64,000 bases of DNA from Rhizobium sp. (GTDB lineage Bacteria; Pseudomonadota; Alphaproteobacteria; Rhizobiales; Rhizobiaceae), in contig DPXQ01000038.1 in the NCBI GenBank assembly GCA_003527225.1, forward strand, positions 6,259 to 70,258, read 5' to 3'. The notes under the pieces are model-generated. The model was not told the origin of the DNA. It did not search any database and saw only the letters and a program-made list of their open reading frames with translations. The translations under genes and the position numbers were made by a program. This document shows positions 48,168 to 56,904 of the stretch, in pieces (position 1 is the first letter of the stretch; each line of letters begins with the position of its first letter).

Positions 48168-49055
48168 TCAGCGCTCACCTTTGTCCGACCGAAACCGCCC
48201 TGCTCCCGCACGCTTTTCCGCCTCGAGCATGGCATCAGCGACGGCGAGCATGTCGCGATTGATCGCAACGTTATGCACCCGGAAGACCACCGCTCCCTTG
48301 ACGCGCAGCAGGACGGTTGTCGCCGCCGTCGCGGCATCCCGCTCGGCCGCGTCGCGGCCGGTCAACGTGCCCAGGAAGCGCTTGCGCGAGGTGCCGGCAA
48401 GGATCGGCAGACCGAGAACATGCAATTCTTCGAACCTCGCCATCAGTTCGAGGTTTTCTGCCTCGGTCTCCTTCGCAAAGCCGAATCCCGGATCAAGCAT
48501 GATCGTGCCGCGCTCGACACCGGCGGCTGCGGCAATATCGAGCGACCGGTTGAGATAGGCGAACTGGTCGGCGATCACATCGGCAAGCTTTTCTCGCCCG
48601 CGGCCGGTATGCATGATGCAGAGCCCTGCTCTTGTGTCCGCCGCGACCGCCGCGATCTCAGGTTCCTTTTGCAGCCCGTAGACGTCATTGATGATGTGCG
48701 CGCCGGCGGCAATCGCCAGCCGGGCCGTTTCGGCACGGTAGGTGTCCACCGAAATCAGGGCCTCGCTCTCGCGCGCCAGCCGTTCAATCACCGGCAACAC
48801 CCGGTCCTGCTCTTCTGGTGCACTCACAACAGACGCGCCCGGCCTAGTCGATTCGCCGCCGATATCAAGAATATCGGCACCCTCTTCCACACAGCGCAGG
48901 CCATGCGCCACCGCTTCGCCGGTCGCGAAATGCTGACCACCGTCGGAAAAGGAATCGGGTGTCACGTTGACGATCGCCATCAACCGGCCGCGCGATAGAT
49001 CAAGGCGGCGCCCTTGAGCGACGAGCCAGTCCTTATTCCCTGCGCTGGTCACCAC
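48168..49055 (-). CDS. folP: Dihydropteroate synthase
   Basis: A 295-residue TIM-barrel enzyme that joins p-aminobenzoate to the pterin; it is the sulfonamide target. VNVTPDSFSDGG near residue 30, DIGGESTRPGA near 60 and TSRKRFLG are the canonical motifs. The start is GTG 49055 with GGGAGG seven bases upstream; an ATG in the ribosome-site region is out of frame. It is first in the folP-folK pair. Confidence 0.96.
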   Translation of the reverse strand: MVTSAGNKDWLVAQGRRLDLSRGRLMAIVNVTPDSFSDGGQHFATGEAVAHGLRCVEEGADILDIGGESTRPGASVVSAPEEQDRVLPVIERLARESEALISVDTYRAETARLAIAAGAHIINDVYGLQKEPEIAAVAADTRAGLCIMHTGRGREKLADVIADQFAYLNRSLDIAAAAGVERGTIMLDPGFGFAKETEAENLELMARFEELHVLGLPILAGTSRKRFLGTLTGRDAAERDAATAATTVLLRVKGAVVFRVHNVAINRDMLAVADAMLEAEKRAGAGRFRSDKGER

Positions 49056-49156
49056 GGCATATCCTCCCTTGATAAAAAAAGCGGTCGGCGATATTGCACT
49101 TGCTGAGGCTATGCCCCAAGGTCGCAGCGATTACAACATTGCGGATAACAAGCATC

Positions 49157-49771
49157 ATGGCTGCACGCCGCCTTCGGGTCTATATCACCGCTGCGGCTTT
49201 TCTCGGTCTTTTGACGGGCACCGCAACGCCCGAGACCATTGTTCACAAGTCCATCAGCTACTTCCAGATAAGTGGCACCACGGCCGAGGACCTCGACCGC
49301 GAACTCGGGCGCAACGGGCCCAAGACGAAATCGACCGGTTCGCGCCATCCTGGCGCGACGCGGATCAGGTTCGGCGGTGACGTCACCTATGTCGAGTCCG
49401 ACAATCGCTGCGCGGTGAGCAAGGCAAAAGTGACATTGAAGACCCAACTCATCCTGCCGAAATGGAAGAACCGCAATCGTGCCGGGAAAGATCTCGCATT
49501 GATATGGGACTCCCTCTCAAGCGATATCAAGCGCCACGAAGAACGGCACGCGGAGATTGCCCGCCAATACGCGAGAAAACTCGAGAAAACTGTCAAGTCC
49601 TTGCGTCCGCAACGCGATTGCCTTGCCATGGAGGCAAGGGTAGCTGAAGCGACCGATCGGATCATCGAAGCGCATGACAAGGATCAGATGCGTTTCGACC
49701 GGGTCGAGGCGGCCAATTTCGAGAAGCGGATGATTCGCATCCTCGACTACCGCTCGAAACGTGTTCCTTAA
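49157..49771 (+). CDS. DUF922-type secreted Zn-protease-like protein
   Basis: A 204-residue exported protein (signal peptide about residues 1-25, VYITAAAFLGLLTGTA). The mature part has ISYFQISGTTAEDLDREL near the N-terminus and an HEERH (HExxH-type) motif in KRHEERHAEIARQYAR, as in the DUF922 family of predicted secreted zinc proteases. No substrate is known. I start at ATG 49157; the 21-codon extension lacks a signal-peptide start. It is divergent from folP. Confidence 0.8.
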   Translation: MAARRLRVYITAAAFLGLLTGTATPETIVHKSISYFQISGTTAEDLDRELGRNGPKTKSTGSRHPGATRIRFGGDVTYVESDNRCAVSKAKVTLKTQLILPKWKNRNRAGKDLALIWDSLSSDIKRHEERHAEIARQYARKLEKTVKSLRPQRDCLAMEARVAEATDRIIEAHDKDQMRFDRVEAANFEKRMIRILDYRSKRVP

Positions 49772-49917
49772 GCAATTGCGCCACGCGGCAACGCCTTTCT
49801 CGACAAGAAATCGTCGAATTTTCCCGTCGAACTTGTGTGAAACTTGCGCGATTGCCTGTGAATAACCAGCTATTTCTAACAGTAGCACTTGCTAACAAAC
49901 CGAAATACACATGTCAT

Positions 49918-50055
49918 TGACGCCTGAATCTCCAGCGTCACTGCGTATTTGGGTTCTCCCGGCGCAGCGTCGGATCGCAGGTGGCTCCTCCCTCGCCTGT
50001 TGGCGATGCGCCCCTCTGCCTCGCTCGTCGCCAGTCGAAGAGCGAGGCTTTTTTT
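49918..50055 (+). ncRNA. Candidate small RNA with anti-Shine-Dalgarno loops
   Basis: The stretch folds by eye into three hairpins: TGACGC/GCGTCA (49918-49923 with 49935-49940) whose loop contains ATCTCC; a nested stem GGCGC/GCGCC plus ATCGC/GCGAT (49961-50012) presenting CTCCTCCCTC (49985-49994) in its loop; and a strong terminator (50018-50055). No gene on the plus strand ends within 140 bases. Rhizobial alpha-r14-type RNAs have this size and expose CCUCCUCCC-like loops that pair with ribosome sites. The 5' end is estimated and no firm promoter was found. Confidence 0.5.
50018..50055 (+). terminator. Strong rho-independent terminator without an adjacent gene end
   Basis: Perfect 9-bp stem GCCTCGCTC (50018-50026) with GAGCGAGGC (50040-50048) followed by seven T. 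The nearest plus-strand stop is almost 250 bases upstream, which suggests that it ends a separate small transcript. Confidence 0.92.
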
Positions 50056-50068
50056 GTGCCAGTGGCTT

Positions 50069-50389
50069 TCAGCCCTGACGCTCGGGGACACGCACGACGA
50101 GCCCATCCAGGGCGGCCGTGACCTTGATCTGACAGGAAAGGCGCGAATTCGGCTGCACATCGACGGCGAAATCGAGCATGTCTTCCTCCATGGGCGATGG
50201 CGCGCCGACGGCGTCAGTCCAAGCCTCATCGACATACACATGGCAGGTGGCACAGGCGCAGGCCCCGCCGCATTCGGCCTCGATTCCCGGTACGGAATTG
50301 CGTACCGCGTTTTCCATGACCGTCGAGCCCTCTGCGGCATTGATATCGAAACGGGTGCCGTCAAACGCTATGAAGGTCAGATTTGCCAT
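50069..50389 (-). CDS. 2Fe-2S ferredoxin (adrenodoxin-like)
   Basis: A 106-residue electron carrier. The cluster ligands are in [15 protein letters not shown] (Cys at about 39, 45 and 48; the pattern C-x5-C-x2-C, with an extra Cys43) and LSCQI (about 86). It belongs to the adrenodoxin/FdVI group used in iron-sulfur assembly and P450 systems. ATG 50389 gives normal length; the longer reading lacks a ribosome site. It is followed by nothing on its strand, and the candidate small RNA lies antiparallel downstream. Confidence 0.94.
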   Translation of the reverse strand: MANLTFIAFDGTRFDINAAEGSTVMENAVRNSVPGIEAECGGACACATCHVYVDEAWTDAVGAPSPMEEDMLDFAVDVQPNSRLSCQIKVTAALDGLVVRVPERQG

Positions 50390-50594
50390 GTCGTGGTATC
50401 CACACTTTGCCGATTGGAAACGGGCGAACTCATTCACGAAAATCCAAAGCCCGTCAATATTTCGGACGCTTAAATATGCCCGTTCACGGGAAAGTGGGAG
50501 CCACCCAGGCAACAGTCCACTTGCGGGAGTAACGTTTGCGTCCCGCGGCCCATACTGGGGGCAATGGCCAGGCGGCTCGGGCAACAAAGAGGAA

Positions 50595-50966
50595 CTAGCG
50601 GCAGATCTTCAGGATGAAGTTTTCGACTTCGAGCACGGCTGCGCAAAGGGCTGCCACGCCCGCCGTGTCGGGCATATCGCGCTCGACCGCCTCGGCAGCG
50701 GTGGACACCCCGAAGGCGCCGACGGACAGCGCAGCATTCCTGAGGCGACCGGCCGCGGCCCTGGCGGCATCGCGGCTATCCCCACCAGAAAACGCATGGA
50801 GACAAATCCTGGCCTGGCGGGCAAACATCTGCAGAATTTCGATTTCCGCGCCCTTGTCGCCCTTCGTCTTGGTGGCGAGATGAACGAGGTCGATGGGGCG
50901 TGTCCGGGATGGGCAACGAGGCGCGCAGTTGTCGGGGGCGTCGAATACGATATTGAGCGATGCCAT
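50595..50966 (-). CDS. Hpt-like protein lacking the phosphoacceptor histidine
   Basis: A 123-residue helical protein. The order of motifs ([28 protein letters not shown], then [17 protein letters not shown], then [18 protein letters not shown]) is that of rhizobial Hpt-domain proteins beside ferredoxin, where the third motif reads AHRLKGAA. Here the phosphorylated His is Gly73, and the following Lys-Gly are Arg-Asn, so it cannot act in an ordinary phosphorelay. ATG 50966 follows GAGAGA. Ferredoxin lies downstream on the same strand. Confidence 0.65.
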   Translation of the reverse strand: MASLNIVFDAPDNCAPRCPSRTRPIDLVHLATKTKGDKGAEIEILQMFARQARICLHAFSGGDSRDAARAAAGRLRNAALSVGAFGVSTAAEAVERDMPDTAGVAALCAAVLEVENFILKICR

Positions 50967-51444
50967 GGCCAATCTCTCGGTTCTTATTGTTATTGGTGAC
51001 CCGACCTTTTGCCGGGAGGCGTCGCCATCACGTTAAGTTCCGGCCCAATTGGGGCGAAAACTTCGTGCTATGGTTAACAATGGTTAAATGCCCGGCATCT
51101 TTAGCTTTTCCCGCATGAGTCCGGTTAATTAATTGTTAACAACGGTCAGGCCCCGTTAGGAATGAATGCGCCGGTTAATTGTATCGGTTACGCGAATGTG
51201 TCACTACGATACGGATGCGACGGGTATAAGGAGCAAACCTTTGCCCGCCGGCCGGATGATGATAAGGAAATCCTCATCGCACGCTTGAAAGAGCGGAAAC
51301 CCGGCCTTGTATTCCAATGGGAATTTCCTCTGGCGTGGCGGCACTGGGGAAATCCCGATGTAGGCGGATTTGCTGCGCCCCCATTGCTGGAGGCAGTAGG
51401 GGCGAGGCGGAAACGGCCCAGTATGCGTAGCGAGGCGTAACCTT
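50967..51444. other. Intergenic control region before the GPR-like gene
   Basis: A 478-base divergent region, unusually A/T-rich around 51060-51180 for this genome. It holds CtrA-type sites (separate entry) and a third TTAATT run at 51175-51180. A 92-codon ORF (51162-51440) ends four bases before the next gene but has low third-position G+C and is not called. Confidence 0.5.
51070..51140. promoter_or_regulatory. CtrA-type binding sites upstream of GPR-like gene
   Basis: TTAA-N7-TTAAC at 51125-51140 (TTAA, seven bases, TTAAC) matches the full CtrA consensus. Two copies of the half-site TTAACCAT lie on the minus strand at 51077-51070 and 51087-51080, ten bases apart, i.e. on one face of the helix. 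The cluster is 300 bases before the GPR-like start and 100 bases before the Hpt-like start. Confidence 0.66.
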
Positions 51445-54400
51445 ATGGCGAACAACAAGACGACCGAGTCGATTGACGATAGCGCCTTTCAGGCTCTCGA
51501 AGCAGCATTGCGGATCGAGTTCGACGAACAGGAAATGCCGGGACCGCACACTAAAAATGCGCCAGACGCACCGGAGGCCAAATTGTCTGAATCATCCAAT
51601 CAGCGCGCAGCTTCCTTGAAAAAAGCAGCGGAGCGGCGCGCTGGACGCGGCGGCGAGCTTGCACCAGAGCCTGCGCCCAGGGCGCCTGCATTCGAACCGG
51701 CGAACGATGCTTCGCGCCGCAGTCCGGCCGCGATCATGAAGTCGCTCGATGGTGCATCAATGCGCTCGGCGATGCGCAACGCCACAATCGTATCCGCCCT
51801 TTGGGTATTCGGCGCCATTGGTCTGGCACAGCTGCTCTACGGAGCTCAAATCTGGCAGGCATCGAGCGTCGCCGATGCCGTCGCCATGCCCGGTGTCGTT
51901 GCGATCCTGATTGGAACCGCCATTCCGGTCCTTCTCTTCTTCGCCTTCTCCATCATGATGGCGCGCGCGCATGACCTGCGCAATGCAGCCCGTTCGATGG
52001 CGGAAGTAGCACTGCGCCTTTCGGAGCCGGAAACGATCGCTTCCGAACGCATCATGACGGTCGGCCAGGCAGTGCGCCGCGAAGTCTCCGCAATGAACGA
52101 GGGAATCGAGCGCACCATCGCCCGCGCAACCGAACTCGAAACGCTCGTGCATTCGGAAGTGACGGCGCTGGAGCGCAGCTATACCGACAACGAATTGCGG
52201 GTTCGTGGTCTCGTGCACGAACTGGGCTCGGAGCGCGATGCAATCGTCAACCATGCGGAACGTATCCGCACGTCGATCGTCGGCGCACATGAACAGTTGA
52301 AAGAGGAATTGTCGCTGGCGACCGAGGAAATATCGGTGCGCTTGGCAACGTCCGGCGAAGCCTTCGCCTCGCTAATCGATACCCGTGCAGCGGCGCTCAT
52401 GGAGAAATCCGACACAGCCGCCACGGCCCTCGGGACACTTCTGACCAACAAGACCGAATACCTCGTTCAGACGCTGAGCGCCTCTGGCATCTCTCTGGCA
52501 AGCGAATTTGACACGCGCCTGGAGCATTTGACCGGAACGCTCTCCGAGCGTGGTCGCGAGCTTCTGGGCGAATTCGAAACACGCGCTTCCACCCTTGACG
52601 CCAATACGGAAAAGCTAAACGCGGCGCTCAGCGAACGCGCGCGACAACTCAACGAGACCCTCGTCGAAAGAACACGCGAGATCGCGGAGAGCCTGACAAG
52701 CGGCGAACGTGGCATCACCAGTTCACTCGACGATGTGCTGTCCAAACTCAATTCCACCTTGGATGAGAAGGGTGCGAGCTTCCGCCACAGCCTACAATCG
52801 AGCGCCGACGACGCGATTGTCGACCTCGATCTCCGCTCCGGCCTATTCGAGGACCGCTTGCAGGCGACCGTCGGGCAGATCAATGCGGCCTTCGACGAGC
52901 GCGTGGCCGAGTTCGCGAGCGCCTTCGACCAGCGCGCCGGTTCGCTTGACAGCAAGCTCATGGAAAGCCTGTCGCGCATCAACGAAACGGTCAGCGGCGG
53001 TTCGGAGGCCATTGACGGCATTCTGAACTCCAGCATCGAGCGGCTGGGATCGACCCTGACGGACCAGTCCTTCGCGCTCGCCACCGCTCTCGGCACCGGC
53101 CAAGAACTGCTGGACGATGCGCTGGCGAACCGCGCCAAGGAAATCGCCGATGCGTTGGCCGGCAAGGCCGAGGCCCTGGACGATGTGCTTCAGTCCGCCC
53201 AGAAGCGTATCGATGTCGTCATGGAAGAGCGCAGCGGTGCTCTCTACAGTGCACTGGCGTCCAACCAGAACCGCTTCGAGGAAACTCTTTCGAGCCGTGC
53301 CGAATCCGTCGTCAACGCCCTTGCAGGCAACCAGGACCGCTTCGCAGAGACGCTGGACGCCAAGACACGCGAGATCGCCGGAACCCTGTCAGAGGCCCAG
53401 CAGCGCCTCGACCAGACGCTTGAAGGCCGTGCCGAGGCCCTCGCCGACTCCATGTCGAGCACCGAGAGCCGGCTCGCCGAAATGCTCGACCGCAAGGCGA
53501 CGGCGATCGTCGATACCGTCGCCGATGCCGACAGCCATATCGAAGCGGCCTTTGCAGACAAGGCGGAAGCAATCCGCAGCGCCTATGCGGACAACCAGTT
53601 GCGCCTTGACATAGCCCTTTCCAGCCATACCGAACACCTGTCGACAATGCTCGACGCCGGCAGCAGCCGCGTCGAGCAGGCTCTTGGTGAAGGCACGAGC
53701 TTGATTTCCAGCAGTATTTCAGGCGCCCTTTCCCATCTCGACGGCTCGCTCGGTGATACCCATGAGCGGATCCGCGCGACCCTCGACGACCGAACCAACG
53801 CCATCAGTCTCACGCTTCGCGATGCCCGCGAACAGCTTGAAAGCACCCTTGCGGAACAGGGCACCTCGTTCGGCGCAACGATTGCGGCGAGCACCGGCAT
53901 GCTGGAAATGTCGCTCGAGGAGCAGGAGGCCTCCCTCCGCCGGACGATCGACGACAGTGGCAGGACGCTCGAGGAACGCCTGCGGGGCACCGCTGGGGCC
54001 ATTGCCGGTCAGTTCAGCAACGCCGCGTCCGAAATCACACAGACGGCCGAAAGCTTCTCCCACCGCGTCGAACAGTCAGTGGGCGGCATGACAACAAGGC
54101 TGGACGAAACGAGCAGCAAGATCGAAACCAGCCTCGGGACTCTCGAAGAGAGAATTCGCAACGGTCTCGACGGGGTCGATAGCCGCGTTGGCGACGCCGG
54201 CGAGAAGTTCGCGGCCAAGCTTTCCGAGAAGATCGAAGATATGGAACGGGTCGGGGTGGAAGCGGCGGACCGCGTCTCGAAGGCCTTGGACGAAGGCACC
54301 TCCCGCGTTGCGGAATCCTTCGACAGCCGCACCGCGCAGATCGACGACCGGCTTTCCACCATGGACCGCGCGCTCAATATCGGCCTTGAGAACGTCAACA

Positions 54401-56820
54401 AGACGATCGAGGGCAAGGCGGCCGGTCTTGCGGCCGCTCTTCGTGGGGCCGTCACCGACGCCGCTCACGAGCTCGATACCGAGGCCATGCGTTCAGTGGA
54501 GCTTCTCAATCAGAGCGGCGCGCAGTTCGCCGACAAGATCAGTGCGCGCAGCGCCGAATTCAGCCGCGCGGTCGAGGAGCGTTCGGAAGAACTCGCAAAC
54601 CGCATTTCCGAGACCCAGGGTCGTCTCGTCGGCCAGGCCGCATCTGTTGCACAGACCTTCTCCGAGGCTGGCGACCTGATCGCAAGCAAGGTCGCGGAGG
54701 CGGAAGCCATCGTCGACAACAAGATCTCAGCTTTGACCGGAACTCTTTCGGAGGCCGGCAGCGTGCTCGAGGCACGCGCTACGGCAATCCGCGAAGCACT
54801 GGTGGGCAACACCGAAGAACTGACCCTGACCATGGACACGGTCGAGAAGGCACTGGAAGCGCGTGGCAACACGATCCGTTCCGTCCTCGACGAGCGGACA
54901 CGCGAGCTGAATTCCATGCTGGCAAGCCGTTCGGCCGAATTGGAGCGGATCATCGACGAAAAGGCCCAGCCGGTGATCGCCGACTATGCCGAGACCGGAC
55001 GCATGGCCGCCGACCGGATCGCCGAGGCCGCGCGCGAAAGCGCGGAGCGCCTGCGCGCCGAAAATGGTGCGATCGTAGACGCCATCTCCGAGCGCACGGA
55101 ACATGCAGCCCTGACGCTCGGTGCCGTCGAAGCCAGCCTGTCGGAAAAAGCCGGCAACCTGATCGAGATACTGTCCCAAAGCAAATCCGGCCTCGCCAAT
55201 ATGGTCGAGCAGGTCGCGTCCAACATTGCAGCGGCTGACGAGCGGTTCGAACAGACGACGGCACGCTTTGCCGACACGACGGCGCAGGCAGCCGATGTCA
55301 TCGCCACGTCGAGCCGCCTGCTCGACGGCAAGCTTGAAAAGCTCCAGGTGGTTTCCAACGAAACATTGTCGCAGGTGTCGTCGATCGTCGGCCGCTTCGG
55401 CGACCATTCGAAGGTTCTCAGCCAGGCATCTGAACTGCTCGGCGCTGCCCAGTCAAATCTCGTCGGCACGCTCGAGGAGCGTCAGCAGGCGCTTCGCGAC
55501 CTATCGGTGGGCCTGGTCAAGCGTTCCGAAGAGATCGAGACCACGATGCAGACGCTCGGCATCATGGTCGAATCTGCCTTCGAACGTGCTGAACAGCGTT
55601 CCAGCCAGGTCGCCGGCAATCTCCGCCAGAGCATCCAGTCGTCCTTTGCGGATATTGGCAAGATCCTGTCCGACACGGAAAAGCAGGCCGAGTCGACTGC
55701 CGGCAATATGCGCAACGCGCTGCTTTCGGCCGGCGAGGATGCCAACCGCTCTATCGAAAAGACGCTCTCGGAAGCAGAGACACGGTCTTCCGAACTGGCG
55801 AACCGGCTGCGTGGAGGCCTCTCCTCGTCGCTTACGGACGTCGATCGCCTGCTCGGCGAAGCCGGCCAGAAATCGGATGGCGCCGCCAACCATCTGCGCG
55901 AGGTCATGCGCCAGGCCGTTGATGAGGCCGTTGCCCGCTTTGCCGGTGCGACGGACGAAATCCGCCGCTCCGCGCAGGATATCCGCAAGGAACTCGACCT
56001 TACGCGCGGAGAACTGAAGCGTGGCGCCTTCGACCTGCCCGAAGAGGCAAAGGAAAGCGCCGCCGCCATGCGCCGCGCAGTCGCCGAGCAGATCAAGGCA
56101 CTGCAGGATATCTCGCAGCTTGTCGGCAAGACCACGCAACAGCTCGAGATCTCCGAGCCGGTTGGCCGCACACTTGCCGAGACGCGACCGGCCGAGCCGC
56201 CGAAAAGGTCACCTGCCCCCGCCCCGCAGCAGCCAGTACCGGCACGCCCTTCCGAACCTTCGGTTCTGCGTGGCAGCCTTGGCCTCCAGCAGAACGCCCC
56301 TGCACAGGCCGCTCCCGTTCGCCGTGAGGAATCCGGCGGCTGGATCAGCGATCTGCTTCGCGGCGCTTCACGCGACGAGCACGAGGCTGACGGCAACCAG
56401 GCACAACGAGGAGCACAAAAGCCGGGGAGCGACGCTGCGGGGGCACCGCGTGGTTCCGACAGCCGCAATCCGCGCCACATGGTCGAATCGCTGAATTCGC
56501 TCTCGGTCGATATCGCCCGGGCCATCGACCATGATGCATCGGTCGACCTGTGGCGCCGTTATCAGCGCGGCGAACGCGACGTCTTCACCCGCAGGCTTTA
56601 CACCCTCAAGGGCCAGCAGACCTTCGACGAGATCAAGCGCAAGTACGACCGCGAGCCGGAATTCCGCGTGGCAGTCGACCGCTATATCGCCGATTTCGAA
56701 AAGCTCCTGGCCGACGTCGCCCGCACGGACCGCGACAAGACAGTCACCCAGTCCTACCTCACATCGGATACCGGCAAGGTCTATACCATGCTCGCCCATG
56801 CGGCAGGACGGTTCAACTGA
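51445..56820 (+). CDS. Growth pole ring protein (GPR/RgsE)-like giant coiled-coil membrane protein
   Basis: A 1791-residue protein. Residues 1-110 are charged and probably disordered; two membrane helices follow (about 113-134 and 147-172). Residues about 180-1590 are a very long helical, apolipoprotein-like region of repeated LxxRxxxLxxxL-like segments. A Pro-rich linker (about 1600-1690) and a conserved-looking helical C-terminal domain (LWRRYQRGERDVFTRRLY) end it. Size and layout match GPR of Agrobacterium (about 2115 residues) and RgsE of Sinorhizobium, which form a ring at the growing pole needed for polar growth and rod shape; both are often annotated as kinesin-like. It is followed by a strong terminator. 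Confidence 0.83.
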   Translation: MANNKTTESIDDSAFQALEAALRIEFDEQEMPGPHTKNAPDAPEAKLSESSNQRAASLKKAAERRAGRGGELAPEPAPRAPAFEPANDASRRSPAAIMKSLDGASMRSAMRNATIVSALWVFGAIGLAQLLYGAQIWQASSVADAVAMPGVVAILIGTAIPVLLFFAFSIMMARAHDLRNAARSMAEVALRLSEPETIASERIMTVGQAVRREVSAMNEGIERTIARATELETLVHSEVTALERSYTDNELRVRGLVHELGSERDAIVNHAERIRTSIVGAHEQLKEELSLATEEISVRLATSGEAFASLIDTRAAALMEKSDTAATALGTLLTNKTEYLVQTLSASGISLASEFDTRLEHLTGTLSERGRELLGEFETRASTLDANTEKLNAALSERARQLNETLVERTREIAESLTSGERGITSSLDDVLSKLNSTLDEKGASFRHSLQSSADDAIVDLDLRSGLFEDRLQATVGQINAAFDERVAEFASAFDQRAGSLDSKLMESLSRINETVSGGSEAIDGILNSSIERLGSTLTDQSFALATALGTGQELLDDALANRAKEIADALAGKAEALDDVLQSAQKRIDVVMEERSGALYSALASNQNRFEETLSSRAESVVNALAGNQDRFAETLDAKTREIAGTLSEAQQRLDQTLEGRAEALADSMSSTESRLAEMLDRKATAIVDTVADADSHIEAAFADKAEAIRSAYADNQLRLDIALSSHTEHLSTMLDAGSSRVEQALGEGTSLISSSISGALSHLDGSLGDTHERIRATLDDRTNAISLTLRDAREQLESTLAEQGTSFGATIAASTGMLEMSLEEQEASLRRTIDDSGRTLEERLRGTAGAIAGQFSNAASEITQTAESFSHRVEQSVGGMTTRLDETSSKIETSLGTLEERIRNGLDGVDSRVGDAGEKFAAKLSEKIEDMERVGVEAADRVSKALDEGTSRVAESFDSRTAQIDDRLSTMDRALNIGLENVNKTIEGKAAGLAAALRGAVTDAAHELDTEAMRSVELLNQSGAQFADKISARSAEFSRAVEERSEELANRISETQGRLVGQAASVAQTFSEAGDLIASKVAEAEAIVDNKISALTGTLSEAGSVLEARATAIREALVGNTEELTLTMDTVEKALEARGNTIRSVLDERTRELNSMLASRSAELERIIDEKAQPVIADYAETGRMAADRIAEAARESAERLRAENGAIVDAISERTEHAALTLGAVEASLSEKAGNLIEILSQSKSGLANMVEQVASNIAAADERFEQTTARFADTTAQAADVIATSSRLLDGKLEKLQVVSNETLSQVSSIVGRFGDHSKVLSQASELLGAAQSNLVGTLEERQQALRDLSVGLVKRSEEIETTMQTLGIMVESAFERAEQRSSQVAGNLRQSIQSSFADIGKILSDTEKQAESTAGNMRNALLSAGEDANRSIEKTLSEAETRSSELANRLRGGLSSSLTDVDRLLGEAGQKSDGAANHLREVMRQAVDEAVARFAGATDEIRRSAQDIRKELDLTRGELKRGAFDLPEEAKESAAAMRRAVAEQIKALQDISQLVGKTTQQLEISEPVGRTLAETRPAEPPKRSPAPAPQQPVPARPSEPSVLRGSLGLQQNAPAQAAPVRREESGGWISDLLRGASRDEHEADGNQAQRGAQKPGSDAAGAPRGSDSRNPRHMVESLNSLSVDIARAIDHDASVDLWRRYQRGERDVFTRRLYTLKGQQTFDEIKRKYDREPEFRVAVDRYIADFEKLLADVARTDRDKTVTQSYLTSDTGKVYTMLAHAAGRFN

Positions 56821-56847
56821 TCCAGACCGATGGCCGAACGAATGAAG

Positions 56848-56883
56848 AAAGCCCCGGAATGCTGTCATTCCGGGGCTTTTCAT
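56848..56883. terminator. Bidirectional terminator after GPR-like gene
   Basis: Perfect 14-bp stem AAAGCCCCGGAATG (56848-56861) with CATTCCGGGGCTTT (56866-56879), tetraloop CTGT, and T/A runs on both sides. It ends the GPR-like transcript and probably the convergent mla operon. Confidence 0.94.
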
Positions 56884-56904
56884 ATTTGGCGTGCAGTGTA
56901 GGGA

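Noticed and set aside
51162..51440. A 92-codon ORF ending just before the GPR-like gene
   Set aside because: Third-position G+C is far lower than in neighbours, it overlaps the A/T-rich control region with CtrA sites, and no family is recognised. More likely a leader region.
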